From NCBI GenBank assembly GCA_949316495.1, contig OX439004.1, forward strand, positions 54,158,159 to 54,222,158: a stretch of 64,000 nucleotides of DNA, given 5' to 3'. Shown here piece after piece: positions 23,701 to 32,655 of this stretch. The DNA comes from Amphiduros pacificus (taxonomy: Eukaryota; Annelida; Polychaeta; Phyllodocida; Hesionidae). The stretch's first letter is position 1, and the number at the start of each line of letters is the position of its first letter. The notes under the pieces are model-generated. The model saw only the letters and a program-made list of their open reading frames with translations. It ran no database searches and was not told the DNA's origin. A program made the translations under genes and the position numbers.

Positions 23701-24209
23701 CAATCCACAAAAACTTTATTATCACTGTGCATCACTCATCGTCACCCGCTTGTATGTTCTGGTGATCACCATGGATATATCTATGTATGTATCAAGTTGT
23801 TTGGGTCAATAGTAATATGCACCAACATATTACTTATACATCAGCAGATGAACTTGCATTGTTCAATATAAATCTCAAACATTACAAGATTGTGAGAAAT
23901 AAACATTTTTATTGTTGTTATACGTGCAAAACTTATCATTTAAATTTGTTTTCTGGCTAATTATTCTGCTATGAAGCAGGAAATGGAATTTTGTCATGGA
24001 TGTCTATTTCAGAACTTCAATATCTAGTGATGCATGTTTTATATATTTGAATGTTTTACATATTTGAATTTATTTTACTTCTCATGCTTTATGTCCCCAC
24101 TGATAACTGTCATGATGTCATAAATATTTAAATCATTTCTGTAAGTGTATTATTAGCCGAGATATTAATGTGAAATCTTTAAAACTATAATGAACTTCTT
24201 ATATTGTTC

Positions 24210-25800
24210 GCAATTACGGCAGTCATTTTCAAATTCAGAATTCATCGCTGCGCACACGCAGACCGGCACATTCACTTCCGGAAATGAACTTCCGGTTTTG
24301 CGAGTGAGCTGTCAGAAAAATGTTGATGAGTTTTCATTGATTCTGAAATGTTGTAAGCTTGTCACAATACACAATATAGTTTAAACGAATGTTTAATACT
24401 TACAAAACATATTCCAATCATTTTCACCTCATTGTAGCACTGTATAAAATGGGAAACACTTGTGTTCTCTGACATGCTACACGTGCTCCAACAGTAAATG
24501 AGCAATGGCGATTGATACACTGACTCTGGCCAAGGTAAAAGTGCTGTATACCATTGACAACTACTGAGAGGGGAATGTTTTAAAATGTATCGATATATTT
24601 GATACATTAGGCTTGTACTTGTTTCAATGTTTGATACATTTGCCGATCAACTTTTAGGCCAGCTGCCAATCATTTCCACGAGGGGCACCACTGGGCATGC
24701 TGGGGGAGTGCCAAGGCCTGTCATCATTTACTGGGTTTCTTTTTTTTTATTTACCAGGAAAACCAAACATAGCATTGTTTAGAACAGGAAACACTTGTGC
24801 TGTCTGGTGTGTTATATATGCTCAACATGTAAACAAAATGTAAACAAAACAATGACAACTGATACAATGTGGTCAAGCCTCAAGGTAAGATGAGAGGGGA
24901 ATGTAATAAAATGTGTCAATGTATAATGAGTAAGAGTTAAACAATTTCAATACCTAACTTAAAAAGTTAGCCGAAATACTATACTTAGCAGAAAAACCTT
25001 TGATGTCTTCTATTTCCACAGAGTCCTTTGTCAGGAATATGGCATGACCAACTCAACAGTTGTGTGATCAACTCACAGTGGTGTGACCAACTTGCATCAA
25101 ATTGCATTATGATTTTCAGGTTCAAGGACATCTCAATATTTTAATTTATGGTTATTGCTATTATTAAACTGCATGAATGTTACAAACTACAAAAAGGACA
25201 GATTTATTTTTATTATTCTTTAAATTAGTTTTGTTTGTTAAAATTTTGTTTGTTGATTTTTTAAATATTTTTTTGTGTGTTGTATCTATAGTTTTTGGTT
25301 TCTTTGTTCAAATATTTAGTTTTGTTTGTTTGTTTCCATCTGTGTGACACATGGAGCACACCTATTTTTGTTTAATTAATTCAATTACTAACCAAGTTTT
25401 GTTTAGTTGGCTCAAGTTTATGGTCTATCCCTAACTGACGAGTCCTGGGTAGACTGTATGGGCCATTAACCTGTATCAGGACGAAACACTGCCAATAACT
25501 CATCAGAAAAATTATTTAAAGTGCCTGAATGTATGAAGAATTATTTTATTAAATCTTTACATATTAATACATACTATCAATGTTATTGACAGTGTCTTAG
25601 GAGTGAAAATAATTAAGTCTGGGGACATTTATTTTAATAAAAAAACATAACTTAATGCAATATGTGTAAATAAAATCTGAACAAAAAAATCCTTGGTAAT
25701 TTCGTGCAAAGAAATTGAAAGATATTTGATATTTTCCTGCCAAAAAAAAATTGTTTAGTAGTATGATAGACTGACCTAGCACCCATTATGCATTACAATT
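24210..25800. repeat. Hammerhead-bearing ~2.1-kb repeat, copy 2
   Basis: Diverged, same-orientation copy of 22,120-23,700 containing the second hammerhead. Sequence similarity continues past the ribozyme (the AAAAAAACA run and ATGTGTAAAT block near 25,640-25,670). The copies may form a short tandem array with a ~2.1-kb period, or two insertions of one element. A sequence near 25,340-25,362 (GTGTGACACATGGAGCAC) is roughly the inverse of 21,922-21,940 (GTGCTCCACATGTAACAC), so the pair may be enclosed by imperfect inverted ends. Confidence 0.7.
25429..25602 (+). ncRNA. Hammerhead ribozyme, type I, copy 2
   Basis: The core is the same as copy 1: CTGACGA (25,435-25,441), stem II GTCCTG with CAGGAC, GAAAC (25,483-25,487), stem III ACTGCCAATAAC with GTTATTGACAGT (one mismatch), cleavage triplet GTC ending at 25,596. 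Stem I is CCTAA with TTAGG, 5 bp. The stem II hairpin is identical to copy 1 while the stem III loop has diverged. Conserved core and variable loop suggest selection on, or recent activity of, the ribozyme. Predicted cut is after 25,596. Confidence 0.87.
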
Positions 25801-26499
25801 TGATATTGTGTTCAATTGTTACCATACAACACATATCTGTATATCTTTACTAAAAAGTCCTGATGGGTTATACTTTGTTTTACATTACAACTTTCTGATT
25901 TGATTAAACATTTGATTAGGCATATTTTAAGTCTGCACTGACAACTTTATGTGAATCCATGTGAATCTTTTGGTTAATTTTATTTTAACAGTGAAATTTA
26001 CTCTTGCAAATTTGTGTTTATTTCACCATGGAAAGTCATTAAATTTAGAAGCTTAGTTATTCACAAACCTGAATTAGACAATTTAAGCTCTAGCTTTGAT
26101 TGTTGAATACACTCTACATATCTGTACTGAGATGAATCAATGAAATCCTTGTGGGTTGACCTTGCCTCTGTTTATGCGTTACAACTTTACAACTTGCTTA
26201 CACACACTACAGACCTGTGAATATGAAGTAATGTCTATTTTAGCATGATTCAATAGTTTCTTATCTACATCTAATTATATTACATTTTTCTTACTTGTTT
26301 AGACATATTCTGTTGTAACTTTACCTTACCTCAGAAGTTTACCTTACCTCAGAAGTTTACCGGTACAAATTTTTTTTTCTCAAATGTTATTTACCTCAAG
26401 TTGAATACACAATTCATAAAAAAATTAACAGTGTGGTTAATGGATGAGCAAGGCAATGGTGAATTTCATTCTGCAAATGATAGGATTTTTTATACATTT
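25801..26499. other. Unassigned AT-rich stretch
   Basis: No gene is recognised. A short direct repeat TTTACCTTACCTCAGAAGTT occurs twice near 26,320-26,360. Confidence 0.4.
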
Positions 26500-26735
26500 C
26501 ATTTTTAAGAATCTATTGTTATACCATTTAAAAGAAATGCTTCATTTTCAATTTGTGGTACTAGAGGATCTGGTAAAACATATATTGAGTGTCGATTCTT
26601 AACCAATCTGAAATATCTATATGAAATAGAGGACATACCAGAAAAATTTGTGTTTTGTAATTCAGTGTTTCAATATTTTTATTGTGATCTTAAAAGGAAA
26701 ATTCCTGAAATAGGAAAAAAGGAGAGCAGATAGCA
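26500..26735 (+). pseudogene. Fossil fragment like a Polinton/adintovirus packaging ATPase
   Basis: A short stretch of coding-like sequence holds a P-loop (GTRGSGKT) preceded by a hydrophobic strand and followed by an IPEKFVFCNSVFQ segment. That order is typical of the FtsK/HerA-type packaging ATPases of Polintons, adintoviruses and relatives. Only this domain piece is recognised; no capsid, protease, polymerase or integrase parts are seen nearby. It is a broken fossil, probably old given its isolation. Family assignment is by motif only. Confidence 0.5.
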
Positions 26736-28465
26736 AGAATTGAGCATGTGTTAATAATGTAATCTAATTTATTAAAATCTACAAAATTTTCCATGCATCT
26801 CTCAACATCATCAGCTAATTGGTCAGGTGGTTACAGTGCATCACTCAACATCATCAGCTATGGGCAGATGATCACCATGAATCACTGTACTTCAACTAAT
26901 ATGGTCAGACGGTCACTGCATCACTTAACACAACTAGCTTAAAACAACATTTATTTAGCCATTAATACATCTGTTACAAGGATCAAATTAATATATATGT
27001 TGCAACCATGTGGGTCACATAAAGAAATGTTTAAAAAAAAAATGAGGTGGTAAATGAAAAGTAATTTATTAAAATCTCCAAATATTTTCAGTTTATTATC
27101 ACCGTGCATCATTTTATGTCACCAGCTAATGTGGGTAGATGATCACCAATCAATACTAGATGTCGCTCTGCATCATCATCATCACGAGATGATATTCAAT
27201 GGAATCATATCCATTGATATCTGGATTGTTATTTGTAAACAATATGATCAAAACATTTTTCACAATGGCCCATCAAATATTATGATTGTATATAACTTAT
27301 ATCTTGCTTTGTAATATGTCTTGTCACAATAAAAATAAATATCTATATATGTGTGCAAATGATTTAACTCTTTAAGAAACAATTAAAGGATCAAATGAAG
27401 AAAATAAGGTTTTTAATATGTCAGTCTATGTTTTGCCCTCACTTAGTGACTTGGTCTGACTTTTTTATGGAGAGAATTTTCCTCATTTACTTAATACTAA
27501 TCCCTAATACTAATCCCTATAGGTTATCCCCATACCTTGTAATTGATTATCAAATAATTGTAATCAATTACCAACAATTGTAATTTAAAAAAATGTTAAT
27601 CTTAGTTTGGGTGCTGAAATAAGTGAAATCATATACCCATACATTTTACACTACTTTAAGAAATAAAAACTCAATTAGAAATTTAGTGCTTTTTACAATT
27701 TAATTTGATGGGGTCTCTTTGCATTTCCATTGATGTTTTTAATAATATCCCCTTCCATTATTTAATACTAGATTCTTCCTTAATTTAATGTACTTCCAAA
27801 ACAAAAATTCTTTCATATTTTTTTATTTGTAATGTTCATGTATAATTAATTATTTAGTACTAGGAAACACTATTGTTTGTGATACAGTTTATGAGGAAGA
27901 CATCAAATAACAATCTACAAACTGTGAAATACTTCTCTTTGGTGTGAGTTTGTCATGCTTCTGTAGTGAGTCAGGCATGCCATATTTTTGACAATGGGCT
28001 CTTTTCTTCCACATGTAAGCTAACAACATCAAAAGGTGGCTGTGATTGGCAGTGAAAAGAATAGAATATTTGTTGCATCCATCAAAACAGAAAACAAATT
28101 CTAATAGTATTGACCATACTGTAGTCTCTGGAATCTGAGAGCAATAATAAATTGTTATATTGCTCTCAGCTGGAATCAACAGGAATGTGTACAGCTGTCA
28201 CGTTATTGACTCGTCAGTGTGCATTGTTTACATCCGAGTTTTCACCCCATTCAAGCATAATTTTCCAAGCAAAGTATTTGATTTCAATTCTATATATATC
28301 TTAAGATCATTAATCATTATAATTGTAAACGTGTCACACTTTCACAAGCATAGAAACACCACTTTACAGTTTGACAAATGTCCGACGATGTACCTGCTCT
28401 AAACCGGAAGTGAGTGTGCCTGGCCTGCCTTTCGCGCATGACCTATCTCTGAATAACCGAATTGA
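26736..28465. other. Unassigned stretch with related short repeats
   Basis: Segments near 26,765-26,890, 26,900-26,950 and 27,060-27,160 share TTTATTAAAATCT and ATCATCAGCT / GATGATCACCAT blocks with each other and with 23,690-23,780. They are probably pieces of the same dispersed family as the hammerhead repeats. No gene is recognised. Confidence 0.45.
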
Positions 28466-28468
28466 TTA

Positions 28469-28868
28469 GGGGCGATCCATTTGATTTTTGTGGGGTGGGG
28501 TGGGAGATTTTGGAGAAAAAAATTTATTCACCCACCCCATCCCAGAAAAAAAATTTATTCATTCACCCTACCAAAGAAAAAAAATTTATTCATCCACCCT
28601 ACCAAAGAAAAAAAAATTATTCATCCACCTCCTTCCAGTTTTTTAGATGGTTTATATTTTGTAGTTTTGTCCTGCCCCGCCCAGTAATTAATGACGGATT
28701 GTTAACAAGAAAAAAAATTTATTCACCCACCCCACACCAGAAAAAAAATTTATTCACCCACCCCACACCAGAAAAAAAAATTATTCATCCACCCTACCAA
28801 AGAAAAAAAAATTATTCATCCAGTACTGCTGTCCCACCCCACCCCACAAAAATCAAATGGATCGCCCC
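28469..28868. mobile_element. 400-bp MITE with TTA target duplication (PIF/Harbinger-like)
   Basis: Terminal inverted repeats run from GGGGCGATCCATTTGATTTT inward for about 33 bp and are matched at the right end (…AATCAAATGGATCGCCCC). The element is flanked by TTA at 28,466-28,468 and 28,869-28,871. A 3-bp TWA target duplication is the hallmark of PIF/Harbinger elements. The interior has repeats of AGAAAAAAAATTTATTCA-type units joined by CACCCACCCCA blocks. There is no transposase, so it is non-autonomous. Well-matched ends suggest a fairly young insertion. Confidence 0.85.
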
Positions 28869-28900
28869 TTAGCTGTGAACTATTTTGCATCGGCCATCTT

Positions 28901-28963
28901 TAGACTGGTCCCCCACCGAGTGTCAAGAACATCGTGTATACACAGAGGTCGGCAACCAGTCTA
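28901..28963. mobile_element. 63-bp palindrome-ended mini-element, copy 1
   Basis: Begins TAGACTGGT and ends ACCAGTCTA, a perfect 9-bp terminal inverted repeat. It shares an internal CACCGAGTGTCAAGAACATC block and a central GTGTATACAC palindrome with the copy at 31,695-31,758. No clear target duplication flanks this copy. Confidence 0.7.
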
Positions 28964-29079
28964 TGGCTGTACGCACTATTTTCGGGTCAAGTGAGGTGCG
29001 CTTTGTTTACAAAACGTTTTCAATGATAAATATCTTGTTTCATGTGTCATTTTAAAAAAAATACAGTAATTGTCTGAGG

Positions 29080-29230
29080 TATAAAAACAAAACATGCCTC
29101 GTCGGGTCAGCTGTGTGAGCGCATTCAGTTCGTTGGTGATGGCGGACGGAAGGCTCAGGGTATCCTTCCACCATCACCAACTCACTAAATACGCTCACCC
29201 AGCTTCCCCGACTCGGTATGTTTTGTTATA
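29080..29230. mobile_element. 151-bp foldback element
   Basis: Two arms of about 68 bp are imperfect reverse complements around a short loop CTCAGGGTAT. The left arm includes GTGAGCGCATT and GTTGGTGATGG, and the right arm mirrors them (CCATCACCAAC and GCTCAC). The ends read TATAAAAACAAAACAT and ATGTTTTGTTATA. No coding content, so a foldback MITE is the likely call. Confidence 0.75.
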
Positions 29231-29299
29231 ATATTGCCCACAGAAAAAAAACGAATTACAACCCACAGGAAATTACAACGCATTTCCCATGATCATACC

Positions 29300-29436
29300 A
29301 CTGAGTCCAGATGCAGCCAGATGGCATGCGCCGTGTCAATCGTCAATGTATATATATATATATAATAAAAAATTATTATATATGTACATTGACGTCATAT
29401 TGGCCCCACCCACTCCCACAAGCTTCTGGACTCAGT
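29300..29436. mobile_element. 137-bp palindromic MITE
   Basis: The terminal inverted repeat ACTGAGTCCAGA (29,300-29,311) is matched by TCTGGACTCAGT (29,425-29,436). The centre is itself a palindrome, GTCAATGTATATA against ATGTACATTGAC around an AT-rich core. No target duplication was found. Confidence 0.65.
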
Positions 29437-29446
29437 CGATCACAGA

Positions 29447-29522
29447 ATAACACAGATAGTTCTCTTTTTGACAATCATTGCCTGTCAGCAATGATTGTCA
29501 AAAAGGGAACCATCCGTGTTAC
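29447..29522. repeat. Long hairpin, about 35-bp arms
   Basis: CTTTTTGACAATCATTGC is followed by a 6-nt loop CTGTCA and its reverse complement, with the pairing extending imperfectly outwards to AACAC / GTGTT. The outer CCGTGTTACA and following CAA-rich run match the hairpin at 21,931-21,983. Confidence 0.75.
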
Positions 29523-29709
29523 AAAAACAACAAAAAACAAAAACAATGTGTCATTCCAATTTGAATGATTAAATTATCCTCTTATCATTCATATTTCAAA
29601 TGAGAAGCTTGGTATTCATATTTCTTCCTTTGATTTAGAAATACATAAATATTAAATAAAGACAAGTGCCTTCGGCTGGGAGGGGTTGCAATCTCTCACA
29701 TATGCAGCT

Positions 29710-30910
29710 ATTCTCGACCGGGAGTATCCGGGTCACTCAGTGCATCACGTGATTTCACAGCTTGGCGACCAGAGCGCGAGCCACTGGCCGCTGAAAACAA
29801 ACGCGTAGCAACCAATGACAAGAAACGGCAGTGAACCTTCAAAATTTACGTTTTCAGTGATATCTTTGCAATGCTGCAAGATATCAACGAAAAGTAAAGA
29901 GATTTAGAATCTGTGGACCAAGACGCTTCCATTGACATGATTGACATGATAATCAAAAGGAAAATTTCTTCGTATCGGTGCTGAATACTTTGTAATACGA
30001 TGTACGTGACGTCCTTGATCTTAGTGTCAAAACAAACACGTGGTGGAATATTTCTTTGTGTATTGATAATATTGGGTAAATACCTTTATTTATCATTTAA
30101 AACGCAATTAAAATCGATCCACGTGTGAAAGCATTTCTGTCAAAAAGGGAAGACACGACTCAAAGCAGTGGGAAACAATGACGAAATGCCCCTGAATATT
30201 AATACTGTGAAAGCTGATTTTCACACCAGTGAATGGGAAGACATCAAAGGCTGTATAGAATTGAATTGTGCGCTTAAATAATAATTTTAATATTAATAGA
30301 CATAGAAGTAAAAGTAAAACGTAAATACGATGTCCAATGAACACAAGGAGAAGCCAGGGATCCATCATTGCACAATATATTAATATTTCAATGCGAGTTT
30401 TATACACTCCAATTGTTTTCGCGCCAAAAATAAGAGCTTGTCCCCTTCACTCTCGCTTTTTAAAATGACGACCTCTTGTTGCGTAATGCATGTTATAAAT
30501 CGATGGATGGTTTTGTTCTGTTCTCGACCTGCAAAGCATAATATGTGATAATATTGGGTAAATACCTTTATTTATCATTTAAAACGCAATTAAAATCAAT
30601 CTGCTACGTCTTGTATTCTTTATGTTTTGTTTTGATGCTTTTCAAAATGACGACCTCGTGTTGCATAATGCATGTTAAATGGATGGATGGTTTTGTTCTG
30701 TTCTCGACCTGCAAAGCATAATTTGTGATAATATTGAGGTGATCTTGATAGTCATACGACATTTGGGTGAAATCTGAGTGCAATAAACAGTGATAAATTT
30801 GTAAGTTCTCTCTGTGTGCAATAGGTGTGTTCACTTTGTTTTCAGCGGCTCCAATATGGCCGCCGTGGTCGCGAGGGAAGTCACGTGACCCGTGACGTTG
30901 CACCAAGGTA
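29710..30910. mobile_element. About 1.2-kb element with imperfect inverted ends, splitting an 18-bp minisatellite
   Basis: The left end (29,712-29,811) and right end (30,835-30,905) share TCACGTGA, GCGAG-type blocks and GCCGCTGAAAACAAA in inverted orientation. Outside both ends lies a CTCACATATGCAGCTAT-type unit of the minisatellite that continues at 30,920. Internal direct repeats occur: about 52 bp at 30,064 and 30,546, and about 94 bp at 30,461 and 30,643. No protein is recognised, so it would be non-autonomous. Edges are approximate. Confidence 0.5.
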
Positions 30911-30914
30911 GGGA

Positions 30915-31245
30915 ATCCCTCACACATGCAGCTATCTCTCATACATGCAGCTATTTCTCACATATGCAGCTATCTCTCACATATGTATCTATCTCTCACA
31001 GTTGTATTAATCTCTCACATATACAGCTATCTCTCACTTATGCAGCTGTCTCTCACCGGTGTAACTATCTTTCACTGATGTTGCTACCTCTCACTTATGC
31101 AGTTGTCTCTCATTATTGTCTCCATCTCTCACTTGTGCAGCTATCTCTGACTTTTGCCGTTTTTGCTTTTTCAGCTGTATCTCACTTGTGCAGCTATCTC
31201 TCACTTATTCAGCTATCTCTCACGTGCTCAGCTATCCATGTAATG
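30915..31245. repeat. 18-bp minisatellite (CTCACATATGCAGCTATCT)n
   Basis: About eighteen degenerate copies of an 18-bp unit with CTCTCAC and GCAGCTAT cores. The open frame across it, with repeated LSLTYAA / SHMQ peptides, is a by-product of the repeat length. One isolated unit lies at 29,690, on the far side of the element described at 29,710-30,910. Confidence 0.85.
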
Positions 31246-31685
31246 TCTGCATTTTACTCATGAAGGCCCCTTTGTGCAAAACCAAGCAGGACCTCCACTT
31301 GTTCAATAATTAGGTCAATAATTTGGTCAAATTCCCGATGGTTGAAAACAAAGCTCAAATACAGAAATATGGGCATTTTGTATGTAATATTTGATATCTA
31401 ACATAATTGCCATTGGCCACACTTGAAACAGGTGGCACTCCCTTCTCGATCTTCGGCAACCTCCACAAGAGGGCAGTGGTGATCGGTTCAGGGACTTACC
31501 TCGAACTTTCGTTTTCAGGAAAAAAATAATTAATAGGATTTATTCGCTGTCTCTTATATAAACGCTTTTATTTTTCCGTAAGATTTTAGATTTAAACTAA
31601 AATATATTACCTATAACAGATTTGAACTTACGGTTATGTTTGTTTTTATTGTCAAACCTTTAAGCATGTGTTAAAGAGGTCTGTG
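31246..31685. other. Unassigned stretch
   Basis: No gene, RNA or bounded repeat is recognised between the minisatellite and the 64-bp mini-element. Confidence 0.4.
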
Positions 31686-31694
31686 AATATCGTG

Positions 31695-31758
31695 TAGACT
31701 GGTTCCCCCACCGAGTGTCAAGAACATCTGTGGATACACAGAGAGCGGCACCAGTCTA
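31695..31758. mobile_element. 64-bp palindrome-ended mini-element, copy 2, with 9-bp target duplication
   Basis: Starts TAGACTGGT and ends ACCAGTCTA. It is flanked directly by AATATCGTG at 31,686-31,694 and 31,759-31,767, an exact 9-bp direct repeat of the kind made by Mutator-like transposition. A third AATATCGTG lies near 31,788, so local repetition must be considered. Internal CTGTG-GATA-CACAG could fold as a second hairpin. Confidence 0.72.
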
Positions 31759-32450
31759 AATATCGTGTTGCAAAATTTCGCAGAAGGAATATCGTGAATC
31801 TGGTGAACATTGAAAAAAACAAGATGGAGGAAGAGGACGGACGCAGCTAGGACACAGGAGAAGAAAATCACAAGGATCGGCGCATTGAAAGGAGTAGGAC
31901 GACCACAATCACACAGAAATCATCACTGATCATCGGCAGAAGAGGATTTCGGGGGCAGCGAAGAGGGAGATCATCAGGAGGCAGTGTTGTAGGACGTTGA
32001 AGAAGGCAGGGGAGAAGTTGGTAGTATTTGGGCGATATAGAGGTAACGTCAACTTTGTTTTTTTTCATAGCTCTACGAGACAACAATCCCAACAAGTCTA
32101 GTTTTTGGACGTAGGGCAGGTAGTGATCAGTGAGGGGTTCTGCCTAAGGTAGGGTCCAGTCAGTGAGGTGTTGACAGTTTGTCAGGTTTGGGTTGAGTGT
32201 TGAATTGAATTTTGTAGTTGGTTTGATTCTTGTTGGGCTTATTGTTGGTTAGAGCCCTTTTGTTCAATTGTTGGATGTGTATTGTATGTATTAGATGTAT
32301 GTAAATGTTCTCTTTCAGGAGTTTCTAGGTCTGGAGTGAGGTGTTTCAGGTCTTATGGGTATTGTATGAATGTACATTGTCTTTCAGAAGGTTTCAGGTT
32401 GAAGTAAGTGTTGGAGTGAGAAGCGGCAAGTTGTTGGTTTTCAGTTTTTA

Positions 32451-32493
32451 CCGTCGTGTATGCAGAAATTTACCGTCGTGTATGCAGAAATTT
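32451..32493 (+). repeat. 22-bp direct repeat in the LINE-B leader
   Basis: TACCGTCGTGTATGCAGAAA occurs twice back to back within the 5' leader. Purpose unknown; tandem leader repeats often modulate LINE promoters. Confidence 0.6.
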
Positions 32494-32655
32494 TGAGCAG
32501 TTTTGTCAGGGTGAGTTAGGTTACTTCTTAGTGTAATTATTTGGAATTACACTGAGATTTTTTTTCAAACAAGAATTGCTCAGAAGCCAGGGTTTGTTTC
32601 TGCAGATCAGCAAGGTCAAGGCATAATTTGTAGATTAATCAAGAATAAACAAATA

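Noticed and set aside
28481-28872. 136-codon frame in the C/A-rich repeat
   Set aside because: It lies wholly within the 400-bp MITE and reflects its repeat units.
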